From a virus, in the IMG/VR virus record IMGVR_UViG_3300028377_000004, positions 1-64,000 of that record: a stretch of 64,000 bases of DNA; one strand, given 5' to 3'. A program made the position numbers and the translations under genes. Positions 26,829 to 34,542 of this stretch are shown here, in pieces. Numbering within the stretch: position 1 is the first letter of the stretch; each line of letters starts with the position of its first letter. The notes under the pieces are model-generated. The model was not told where the DNA came from and searched no databases. It was given only the letters and a program-made list of their open reading frames with translations.

Positions 26829-28286
26829 ATGAAAAAGATAATACGATCTGTCATCAACTGTGGTGGCAATATTGAACTTGACGATCTCCAGAGAAACCTA
26901 TTTCACTTAGCAGAAAGCAAACTGATATTTGTGGCGGATGAAGATCAGGATATCTGGAATTGGGTTATTGAATATACAAGAACCTATACAGAACCGCCGA
27001 CCATGAACTCGGTTCGGGACTATTTCGAGCGGGAAAATAAACTAGAAGTTTTGGACCGTCTGGAAGAAATAGAAGCGGTTTCCAAAGTATATACGCATTC
27101 TGATTTTGAGAACCTGGTAAGGACTGCTCTTAGAGAACAAAACGAGAGACAGACTAGTTTCCTGCTCAAAGATGCAGGACATATCCTGACATCAGGAATG
27201 CCGGTAGGAAAAGGTCGAGAGAAGAAAGACTATAAAGGATATAAAGATGCCATTCGCTACATTATGGAAAGGGCAGATAAACTACTAATGACGGACACAG
27301 GACAGGTTTTCCGTTCGGATATTACACAGGATTCCAAAGACGTGATGAAAAGTTTTGAGAACACTCTCGCCAATGCACATAATGCTTGGGGAAGAGGAAC
27401 GGGTCTGGACCCAATTGATACAGTCTGTAGAGGAGTCAAACCCGGCGAACTATGGATCCATGCAGCTTATACTGGTGAATTAAAAAGTACCTTTGCACTC
27501 AACTGGGCGTATAAGACTGCAATGATCTTCAAGTACAACGTCTATTACTATTCCCTAGAAATGCCTGTAGAGCAGATCCGTTTGATTCTCTATGTTATGC
27601 ATTCAAATCATCCTAAATTCCGTAGGCAAGGCTATGAACCCTTGGATTATCGCGTAATTCGAGACGGTGTTGGGTCAGAGAACCAGAGGATCACACAAAA
27701 AGAAATTGATTTCTTTAAGCTAGTAGTTCAAGACTTCGAGCAGGGGGCAGGTACTGAATATGGTTCTATTATTGTAGAATGTCCCGACGAAGCTGCTACC
27801 ACAATGTCAATGGTCAAGTCAAGGATTGAATTGGCGCACCAGACAACACCAATCCATCTAGTTTTTATTGACTATCTGGGTCTTCTGGCAGCGGACAGAC
27901 AGAGGGGAAATCACAGAGAAGAATTGAACTCCATTTTCAGGGATGCCAAACAGATGTGCTTGACTTTCAATAGGGGAGAACGAATCCCTATTGTAGCCTT
28001 ACACCAGATCAATAGAGAAGGTAAAAAAGAGGCTGAGAAAAATGATGGCCGTTATAATACACAGGCTCTAGCGGATACGTCGGCAGCAGAGAGGACCGCA
28101 GACGTTATCACTTATACCTACTTAGATGATGATCTTAGAAGGGAAGGACAGACCAAATTGGGTTGCATAAAAAACAGAGATAACCCTCATTTTGATATGT
28201 TTTTGGCAAATATCCATTTCCCATCTCGTTTTATTTCCAACAAGAAAAAGCCTACGGGCGCAGTCGGTTTCTCGAAATTGATATGA
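26829..28286 (+). CDS. dnaB: DnaB-like replicative helicase
   Basis: 485 residues. The N-terminal part is helical (1-160). The RecA-like core begins near 185: GLDPIDTVCRGVKPGELWIHAAYTGELKSTFALNWA, followed by YYYSLEMP, Walker B LVFIDYLGLL and the sensor IVALHQINREGKK, then the Arg-rich end. This order is that of DnaB-family 5'-3' helicases. Walker A is unusual: the residue before Lys219 is Leu rather than Gly (TGELKST), although Lys and Ser/Thr are kept. Neighbours are the loader-like gene upstream and a primase zinc-domain gene 22 bases downstream, together a primosome module. Confidence 0.85.
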   Translation: MKKIIRSVINCGGNIELDDLQRNLFHLAESKLIFVADEDQDIWNWVIEYTRTYTEPPTMNSVRDYFERENKLEVLDRLEEIEAVSKVYTHSDFENLVRTALREQNERQTSFLLKDAGHILTSGMPVGKGREKKDYKGYKDAIRYIMERADKLLMTDTGQVFRSDITQDSKDVMKSFENTLANAHNAWGRGTGLDPIDTVCRGVKPGELWIHAAYTGELKSTFALNWAYKTAMIFKYNVYYYSLEMPVEQIRLILYVMHSNHPKFRRQGYEPLDYRVIRDGVGSENQRITQKEIDFFKLVVQDFEQGAGTEYGSIIVECPDEAATTMSMVKSRIELAHQTTPIHLVFIDYLGLLAADRQRGNHREELNSIFRDAKQMCLTFNRGERIPIVALHQINREGKKEAEKNDGRYNTQALADTSAAERTADVITYTYLDDDLRREGQTKLGCIKNRDNPHFDMFLANIHFPSRFISNKKKPTGAVGFSKLI

Positions 28287-28307
28287 TGATGAAAGGAAAA
28301 GATCCCC

Positions 28308-29036
28308 ATGACAATACATAATAACGACGGTCAAATTCAAGGACAAGGCACAGCCCGAAAAGGATACTATCGAGCAAGGGCTGATAATATCAAAGAACAG
28401 GTTTCCGTGTATGATATTCTCAACTATTATGATGTTCCTATCCGCACTGAGAACGCTGAGGTTCAATTTCCCTGTCCTCTGCATGGTGATGGTAGGGACA
28501 TGGGCTTCTCGGCCCGTGCGTATCCAGAAGAGAGCAGGGGAGAAGGCAGTTCTACCTACTGTTTTGGTTGCCACAAGTCCCGAGATGTTATCGAATGGGT
28601 TAAGGATAAAGAAACGATCTCATTTATTCAAGCCATGAAATTGATAGAAGAAGTGTTTGGAGTTCAAGAAATTCCTAATATCTATGATTTCTTTGACCCT
28701 ACTCAAATGGTGGATTCTGGAGATGGAAAAGCTCCAAAATCTCAACTCGATAATGAACTCTCTGAAATTTTAGATAAGCCTAAGAATTTGGATCAAGGAA
28801 GCATTGAATTCGTAGAGAAAAAAATCATGCGCCTTATTGCCAACTCAAAAGAAAAGGTATCAATGAAAGCGGCTACTCGTCTTTTTTATGCATATGATTC
28901 TGTTAAATTTGATCTGGAAAATGAAAATATAGAAGAAGAGAGAGCCCTCAAAATTTTGACTCAGGTCATGCACAAAGTAATGGAATTTGGTGCTGCTAAA
29001 ACGGAAAGTAATGGAGATTCAGAAGAGGATATATAG
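28308..29036 (+). CDS. Primase-type zinc-binding domain protein without TOPRIM
   Basis: 242 residues. A CHC2-type zinc finger is formed by Cys56, His59, Cys85 and Cys88 (FPCPLHGDGR and YCFGCHK), followed by RDVIEWVKDKETISFIQAMKL, as in DnaG primases. The remaining 140 residues are helical and acidic and hold no TOPRIM or RNA-polymerase core, so this protein cannot be a complete DnaG-type primase. It may deliver template recognition to a catalytic primase encoded elsewhere, or be a diverged single-protein solution. It follows the DnaB-like gene closely. Confidence 0.75.
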   Translation: MTIHNNDGQIQGQGTARKGYYRARADNIKEQVSVYDILNYYDVPIRTENAEVQFPCPLHGDGRDMGFSARAYPEESRGEGSSTYCFGCHKSRDVIEWVKDKETISFIQAMKLIEEVFGVQEIPNIYDFFDPTQMVDSGDGKAPKSQLDNELSEILDKPKNLDQGSIEFVEKKIMRLIANSKEKVSMKAATRLFYAYDSVKFDLENENIEEERALKILTQVMHKVMEFGAAKTESNGDSEEDI

Positions 29037-29080
29037 AAGAAACCCAAGGCACTTCCTTTTTACAAAAATGATTTTAAAAA

Positions 29081-29836
29081 ATGCGCAAAAATAATTACAA
29101 AATACAAAAGGCTACAGACCCTACCACTATTGATACCATAGGTTTTCAGTCTCGTCTAGAAGGGTTAGAGGTAAGGGACTGCTTGCTTATCCTAGAACCT
29201 GATAATGGTTGCAAACTGGAGCTTCTCACACGTCCCCCAATGAATTCTACGACCCTAGAAAGCGTACTCAAAGGCGAAGGGGGAGTCTTTGGTATTGATA
29301 GTGCTCGTATCTCTGGGAACCCTCAGGATGCGAATGGCCGTATTTATGGGAAATATGATAAAGGTATTGCCATGAAACCACGTAGCTCAGGTAGGTTCCC
29401 TGCCAATCTGATACTGGAACATGGCCCCTCCTGTTACATGGAAGGGACAAAGAAAATAAAAAACACTTCGGGTTCTGTCTCAGGCAATGAACCTAGTGGA
29501 GTTACGAAAGACATTTACGGAAAATACCAGGGAAGAAAATCTTTTACAGCTTTCGGGGATGAAGATGGAAACGAAGAGGTGGCTTCTTGGATCTGTGAAC
29601 CTACTTGTCCTGTAGCTACGATGGATGAACAGAGTGGTGTCCTAGTAAGCAAATGGGGCAAACAGGGAAACTCTAATGGAGTAGGTAGTATGTTTTTCGG
29701 AGATCACAATCATAATGCGTCCGAATCCGATAATTTTATCGGAGATGAAGGTGGAGACTCCCGTTATTTCAAACAAGTTCAATCCGGAAAAGAATTAAAC
29801 GAATATCTTACCACATTAATACGAAAAGAGCAATGA
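29081..29836 (+). CDS. DNA methyltransferase fragment (C-terminal half type)
   Basis: 251 residues. RDCLLILEP, RPPMNSTTLESVLKGEGGVFGIDSARI, then GRFPANLILEHGPSC (about 104-118) and CPVATMDEQSG (176-186) with a following GGDSRYF match, in order, the C-terminal half of phage and prophage adenine-type DNA methylases. The catalytic DPPY-type motif and the SAM-binding part, which should be N-terminal, are absent, and the 44 bases upstream cannot hold them. It may therefore be an inactive remnant or a specificity subunit. The next gene starts in its stop (ATGA), so the reading frame is maintained. Confidence 0.6.
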   Translation: MRKNNYKIQKATDPTTIDTIGFQSRLEGLEVRDCLLILEPDNGCKLELLTRPPMNSTTLESVLKGEGGVFGIDSARISGNPQDANGRIYGKYDKGIAMKPRSSGRFPANLILEHGPSCYMEGTKKIKNTSGSVSGNEPSGVTKDIYGKYQGRKSFTAFGDEDGNEEVASWICEPTCPVATMDEQSGVLVSKWGKQGNSNGVGSMFFGDHNHNASESDNFIGDEGGDSRYFKQVQSGKELNEYLTTLIRKEQ

Positions 29837-30297
29837 ATCGCCAATTTAAAATTCAAGACCCTGAATGGGGAGAAAAAACCATCTTCGTTATACATGAATA
29901 TAAAGAAGATGGTCTAATAAGATGGCAAAAAGAATGGGATCAATTTCGCACTGATCCCGAGCTAATGCAGATAGGTAATCTTTTCTCTCCCATATCCTTT
30001 GAGGCGTATCAAGACGCCCTGAGAGGGCACACTCAACCTATCATTAATGAGTTAGGCTTGCCACCACACGCTTGCTTGCTCAAGACCCCCGACCCAAACC
30101 TACAGTGTGGTTTAAGAGAAAACTGCTCTATGCATGATCCTGATAATTGCCTGGGAAATCTGGACGAAGTTCCAGCATGTTTCGAGGCTGATATTAAATC
30201 GGAAGAAGATACCGAAGTCCGTGCGTTAACTGCACGAGTATTTGAACTTTGGAGAATGGGCTTTTACATCGTAATTGCTCCCATCACCGAGTTCTAA
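29833..30297 (+). CDS. Uncharacterised Cys-containing protein coupled to the methylase fragment
   Basis: 154 residues, with a 4-base overlap (ATGA) with the methylase-like gene. A cluster of Cys residues (ACLLKTPDPNLQCGLRENCSMHDPDNC, about 76-102) could hold a metal. It ends with a hydrophobic RVFELWRMGFYIVIAPITEF segment. I do not recognise a family. The tight coupling suggests a shared function with its upstream neighbour. Confidence 0.5.
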   Translation: MNRQFKIQDPEWGEKTIFVIHEYKEDGLIRWQKEWDQFRTDPELMQIGNLFSPISFEAYQDALRGHTQPIINELGLPPHACLLKTPDPNLQCGLRENCSMHDPDNCLGNLDEVPACFEADIKSEEDTEVRALTARVFELWRMGFYIVIAPITEF

Positions 30298-30311
30298 ACG
30301 ATGATGATCAT

Positions 30312-30335
30312 GACCATGACAAAGACCATGACAAA
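30312..30335 (+). repeat. Tandem 12-bp direct repeat
   Basis: Two perfect copies of GACCATGACAAA lie back to back in the 83-base gap before the DNA polymerase gene. A leading partial copy (GATCATGAC) adds to the pattern. A binding site or a slippage product are both possible. Confidence 0.6.
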
Positions 30336-30380
30336 GAGCTTAGAAACCCACATAACAACTAGCACAAAAGAAAGGTAATT

Positions 30381-33323
30381 ATGAATTTTGGACAATTACA
30401 AGACTGGAATCAAAAACCAAAGGTAGAACCCTACCCTTGGATGGAAAATAAAACATTCACATTGGTTCAAGATCTGGATCATCTTACTGAGGTCGTGGAC
30501 AAAGCTATCGAGGCTAATCTCTGCGCCTTGGACTTAGAGACGGAAGGTCTGGACAATAGAATAGATCAGAATGGCAGAACCAAGCACAACATCGTTGGCT
30601 ACTGTCTCTCATTTGACGGAGAAGAAGGATTTTACGTGCCAGTAGGGCATAAAATCGTAAATAAAAACGGGGACGGCATTCCCCATCCTGCTAATATTAG
30701 AAGACTTGACGCAGGAAAAGAGATCAAGAGACTATGTGAGAACTGTGTAACCATTTATCACAATGCATGTTTTGACCATGAGTTCCTTTTTGGGTCAGGA
30801 GAAAAAACCAGTGTGGAATTTGATAGCATTGATATGTTTGAGGATACTCTGATTCTGGATTATCTTCGAGATTCAACGGATAAGAGACATGGTTTGAAAC
30901 ACCTGTCTGAACGATTTCTGGGAATGGAAATGATCGATCTCAAACAGCTATTTTTAGATAGTATTAAAGATCGAGATTTTTCAACATTGGATCCGACAGA
31001 TAGGAATACTCTCCTCTATGCAGGGTCCGATGGTATCTGTACTTACTTGCTCTACAAGTATTACTGTGAGCATGGTTATGATCACAGCAATCCCGATATG
31101 CCTTTTCCTGTACCTAACCCACAGGCTACGCCCAAGGAAACTATTGTTGGAGAGCAGGAGGCAGTATATAGAATTGAAAAAGCATTAGTACCTGCACTTA
31201 GATGGATGGAAAGGAATCGCCCTAAAGTCGATCGTAAGTACACTCAGAGCCTTATAACCGAAGTCGAGAGTATGATCGAAGGTTCCATTAAGGAGATCGA
31301 AGACTCTCTTGTCGAAGGGATTAGACAGGCCAATTCACAGGACCGCCTCTATAGAGATATACACGAACTCCGAGCTAATTATGACGTAACGAGTCCACAA
31401 CAACTGGGTGAGGCACTTACGCAGCTCAAGGCAACCAATCCCTCGTTTTCCAACGTTGAATTAGAAGTTACAGAAAAAAGTGGACAGGTCAAAACAGATG
31501 CAGCCTCTATCGAAAAATTGACAGAAGCATATGGGGATCGGTTTCCTTTCCTGGCGAAGATTAAGAAATTCCGTATTCTTCAAAAGGCACTTGGAACCTA
31601 TATCAAACCCATTCATGAAAATTCCGATGACGAGGATCATACCATTCGTTTTCGTTTTCTACCTAACCGTGTAGATACGGGAAGATTTGCAGCCTCTAAA
31701 GGACAAGCTGATCAAGGATATTCGGGGATCAACGTTCAAAGCACTCCCGCTTGCTATAATAGCGCCAAACTTAAAGTCAAGAAGATTCATTCTAGACCTC
31801 AGGGAATGGGGGATAATGACGCTTCTCTGGTAGACAGCTATTTAAACGCGGTAGAGCAGACTGATTTTTTGAAATATGTAAAAGATGGTCATTTCATTAC
31901 CGAAAATAGAACGGGGCAAGAGTTCTGCATTCGCAAATCCTGTGACGGTTGCCCTTTTGAAGCTGAATGTAAAAGAGAAGAACCCGTCAAAAAGAAATTC
32001 TACTCGGTTGAGGCAGCTGTCAGACCTGCCCTAGTCGCAAGGGAAGGACATGTTCTGGTAGCTATCGACTATAGTGGTCTTGAACTTAGGGTTGCAGCTA
32101 ACCTATCAAAAGAACCCGCATGGATTAAGGAATTCAATGAGGGAGATGGAGATCTTCACGCCCTAACTGCCCGTCTTATTTATGGCGATGACATTATGGA
32201 CCTACCTGCTTCAGAGTTCAAATTGCTTAGACAGAACGCTAAGGGTGTGAATTTCAGTGTTATTTACGGTGGCGGTGGTAATGCCATTGCAAGAGCTTCT
32301 GGCGTAGACGTGAACGAAGGTTGGGAATATCTCAACAAAATGATGAGTGGTCTGCCTGTTTTCGCTTCGTGGACAAAGAAAATCATTAGCGATGCTCACA
32401 AAAATAGAGAGGTTACTACTGCCATTGGACGAAGAATACGATTGGCAGAAATCAATTCTTCGGAAAAATGGATCCGTGCAAAACAGGAAAGGAACTCGGT
32501 CAATGGCATTGTACAGGGAACCGCTACAGGGGACCTTATTAAATATGCAATGGGAGCTGTTTACCGAACTCTTAAAGAAAGAGGTCAGTTAGACGTGTGC
32601 AGAATGATGTTGACTATTCACGATGAGCTTGTCTTTGAAATTAGGCAGGACAAACTTGATGAGTTATTACCTGTAATTGATATTTGCATGACTGAATTTG
32701 CAGATAAAATGAAATGGCCGGTCAAGCTTGATACTGACGTAGAATTTGGTAGAGACTGGTCCGTAAGACACGACTGGGGAGCTATTCACTCCATCGATCC
32801 CGAAACCGGATTGGCTAAAGCTGAGACTCCTAGATATCTAGTACCTAGTATTAAAATGTTCACAGGAATGTGGTATAAAGATGATGAGGGGAATAAAGCT
32901 ATCTGGGATGGTCAAGCCTTTGTAAATGAAAAAAACTACGAAAAAGAGGAAGTAACCATGAATCTCCAAAGCGAAGATCCTACTAAGGGAGCTGAAGGGG
33001 TAGAAAGTAGAGATGACGACACCGAAGATGATGAGGATAGTTCTAAGAAAGAAAAGGAGACGAAAAGAGACCTTCTTAATCTTCCTGTCTACACTTATAA
33101 AATTCGGGTTCCTCTAAATGGAGAAGACAACGCACTTTCTTATACTCTCAGAGTAAGAAGGATTAAGGATATTTCCATGGCCCTTGCGAAAACTGGACGT
33201 GTTAAACCCACGCACCTTCTCTGTATTGAAGATACACAGGGCAAAAAATTGATATTGCCGGAAGATCGTATTACTATAGATCCTAAAATCTTTGAGATGT
33301 TCGCTCTCTACGAAGGGATCTAA
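30381..33323 (+). CDS. polA: Family A DNA polymerase with extra C-terminal domain
   Basis: 980 residues. The N-terminal 3'-5' exonuclease has DLETEG (Asp51, Glu53), NACFDHEF and an AGSDGICTYLL motif. The polymerase has motif A VAIDYSGLELR (Asp563), motif B R617-xxx-K621-xxxF-xxx-YG, and motif C HDE (747-749). There is no 5'-3' exonuclease domain. An insertion before motif A carries four Cys (CIRKSCDGCPFEAEC), possibly zinc-binding. After the normal end of the fold comes an acidic linker (EGVESRDDDTEDDEDSSKKEKETK) and a further 80-residue beta-rich domain with no known match. It is the phage replicative polymerase, closing the replication run, with a terminator at 33365-33403. Confidence 0.93.
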   Translation: MNFGQLQDWNQKPKVEPYPWMENKTFTLVQDLDHLTEVVDKAIEANLCALDLETEGLDNRIDQNGRTKHNIVGYCLSFDGEEGFYVPVGHKIVNKNGDGIPHPANIRRLDAGKEIKRLCENCVTIYHNACFDHEFLFGSGEKTSVEFDSIDMFEDTLILDYLRDSTDKRHGLKHLSERFLGMEMIDLKQLFLDSIKDRDFSTLDPTDRNTLLYAGSDGICTYLLYKYYCEHGYDHSNPDMPFPVPNPQATPKETIVGEQEAVYRIEKALVPALRWMERNRPKVDRKYTQSLITEVESMIEGSIKEIEDSLVEGIRQANSQDRLYRDIHELRANYDVTSPQQLGEALTQLKATNPSFSNVELEVTEKSGQVKTDAASIEKLTEAYGDRFPFLAKIKKFRILQKALGTYIKPIHENSDDEDHTIRFRFLPNRVDTGRFAASKGQADQGYSGINVQSTPACYNSAKLKVKKIHSRPQGMGDNDASLVDSYLNAVEQTDFLKYVKDGHFITENRTGQEFCIRKSCDGCPFEAECKREEPVKKKFYSVEAAVRPALVAREGHVLVAIDYSGLELRVAANLSKEPAWIKEFNEGDGDLHALTARLIYGDDIMDLPASEFKLLRQNAKGVNFSVIYGGGGNAIARASGVDVNEGWEYLNKMMSGLPVFASWTKKIISDAHKNREVTTAIGRRIRLAEINSSEKWIRAKQERNSVNGIVQGTATGDLIKYAMGAVYRTLKERGQLDVCRMMLTIHDELVFEIRQDKLDELLPVIDICMTEFADKMKWPVKLDTDVEFGRDWSVRHDWGAIHSIDPETGLAKAETPRYLVPSIKMFTGMWYKDDEGNKAIWDGQAFVNEKNYEKEEVTMNLQSEDPTKGAEGVESRDDDTEDDEDSSKKEKETKRDLLNLPVYTYKIRVPLNGEDNALSYTLRVRRIKDISMALAKTGRVKPTHLLCIEDTQGKKLILPEDRITIDPKIFEMFALYEGI

Positions 33324-33364
33324 CGATAATTTATCTTTAGAAATGGTCTTTATAAGATCATTCA

Positions 33365-33403
33365 AAGCCGGATGTTCTTAGGAATGTCCGGCTTATTTAT
33401 TTT
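33365..33403 (+). terminator. Rho-independent terminator after DNA polymerase
   Basis: Stem AAGCCGGA with TCCGGCTT around a 14-base loop, followed by ATTTATTTT. It lies 41 bases after the polymerase stop. Confidence 0.78.
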
Positions 33404-33417
33404 GAGGAATTTCCTTT

Positions 33418-34164
33418 ATGTCAAAACAAAAAGGTCAAAGAGATTTTCTAACCACTTGCATGAACTCCATGAACGTGGACGGGACTGTCCAGGACTTTCA
33501 ACAGGCGTTTTGTTCGGTATGTGTCAACCCAGAGTGTACCCGTTCTAGATGGGCGGATTCACAGTGGATTAAGAGGATGTTAGAGCAGGAAAAAGTGCTT
33601 AACAACCCTACTATTATAGACCCCTCTGGAAACTCAGAGTTTCAGAAAATAGCAAGTCAGGATTTCATTAGCATCTCAGACGAAGATATCTCATTTTATG
33701 GGGGGTGGGTAGACGTAAAAGAAAATGGAAAAGTTGTTCACCATGCAGAACCTGAAACTGAAAATAAATCGTCAAATAAGGTTGAACAAAGTCTTTCCTC
33801 CCTTAAGAAAGATACGGAACCTACTCCCGAAGAAAGCGATAGTGACCCAGAAGAAACTGAAATTCATGAGGAGATAATTGAAGAAGAAATTCCCTCACAA
33901 TTTCAACAACCACAGGAACCCAAAGATCCTAAACCTCAGAAGAAAAAAACTCGGCGCAAAAAGAATCACAAAAATACGCCCAAACCTCAAGGTGGAGTGA
34001 CGTTAGACCCTTCCAATCAATCTCCTTTTCAGCAACGAAATAGTACCGCTAATAAACCCTCTCTAGTGACCAAAGAAGATCCGTGGGCAGCGCCGAAACC
34101 CGAAAGGAAAGGAAAACTTAAAGTTCGTATTAACGACGGTAAGGTTGTTGAGGGAGAAGATTAA
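33418..34164 (+). CDS. Zinc-knuckle protein with disordered tail
   Basis: 248 residues. The N-terminal 55 residues hold Cys14 and a knuckle FCSVCVNPECTRS (Cys32, Cys35, Cys40), a pattern found in a small phage family often encoded next to polymerase genes. From about residue 110 the chain is low-complexity: an acidic segment, then a Pro/Gln/Lys-rich segment (PKDPKPQKKKTRRKKNHK), so disordered and probably nucleic-acid binding. It has a good GAGGAA ribosome site. The function is unknown. Confidence 0.65.
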   Translation: MSKQKGQRDFLTTCMNSMNVDGTVQDFQQAFCSVCVNPECTRSRWADSQWIKRMLEQEKVLNNPTIIDPSGNSEFQKIASQDFISISDEDISFYGGWVDVKENGKVVHHAEPETENKSSNKVEQSLSSLKKDTEPTPEESDSDPEETEIHEEIIEEEIPSQFQQPQEPKDPKPQKKKTRRKKNHKNTPKPQGGVTLDPSNQSPFQQRNSTANKPSLVTKEDPWAAPKPERKGKLKVRINDGKVVEGED

Positions 34165-34166
34165 TT

Positions 34167-34200
34167 TTGTAAAATGGATAAGACCAGGGTATATAGAGGG
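34167..34200 (+). promoter_or_regulatory. Phage promoter copy 3 (for 34243-34464)
   Basis: TTGTAA at 34167-34172, 17 bp spacer ending CCAGGG, TATATA at 34190-34195, then GAGGG. The downstream GTGTAAG part is not kept here. It covers an upstream ATG at 34174, which argues against that codon as the start of the next gene. The leader to the ATG at 34243 is about 40 bases. Confidence 0.8.
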
Positions 34201-34242
34201 AAGAATGAGCACTATAACGAATTCATACCAAGGAAAGAGATC

Positions 34243-34464
34243 ATGACTACCCTCGAATTTGCAAACAAGTTTCGTGATACCCAAGAAAGAAAAGAAGTCC
34301 CTAATACAGTATTTGACTGTATTAAAGATACTCATATCAGACAGTACCATGCGGGAAAAGGCATGAGAGAGGTCCTGAGAGGGCTCCAGAGACGGAACCT
34401 TAGTCAAATGAGGCTAGGGGCTACTGTCTTACACGAAGTCTATAGGGAGACGAATCAGAACTGA
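34243..34464 (+). CDS. 73-residue protein in a one-gene promoter-terminator unit
   Basis: The ATG at 34243 is chosen because AGGAAAGAGA lies just before it and because the longer frame from 34174 would begin inside the -35/-10 of promoter copy 3. The protein starts MTTLEFANKFRDTQ and is short, basic and probably helical (YHAGKGMREVLRGLQRRNLSQMRL). No family is recognised. It is a complete transcription unit on its own: promoter at 34167, gene, terminator at 34479-34524. Such isolated early-type genes often encode host-takeover factors; that is inference. Confidence 0.65.
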   Translation: MTTLEFANKFRDTQERKEVPNTVFDCIKDTHIRQYHAGKGMREVLRGLQRRNLSQMRLGATVLHEVYRETNQN

Positions 34465-34478
34465 TTAGAACGGAAAAC

Positions 34479-34524
34479 AAAAAACCCCTCACCGATCTTT
34501 AAATAGATTAGTGAGGGGTTTTTT
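34479..34524. terminator. Bidirectional rho-independent terminator
   Basis: A 14-bp perfect stem (AAAAAACCCCTCAC with GTGAGGGGTTTTTT), with inner pairing GATCT/AGATTA. It separates the + gene ending at 34464 from the convergent PhoH gene. Confidence 0.88.
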
Positions 34525-34542
34525 AATGAAGACTATGAATTT

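Noticed and set aside
34174-34242. Longer start for the gene at 34243-34464
   Set aside because: The extra codons would lie inside promoter copy 3, and a much better ribosome site precedes the ATG at 34243.
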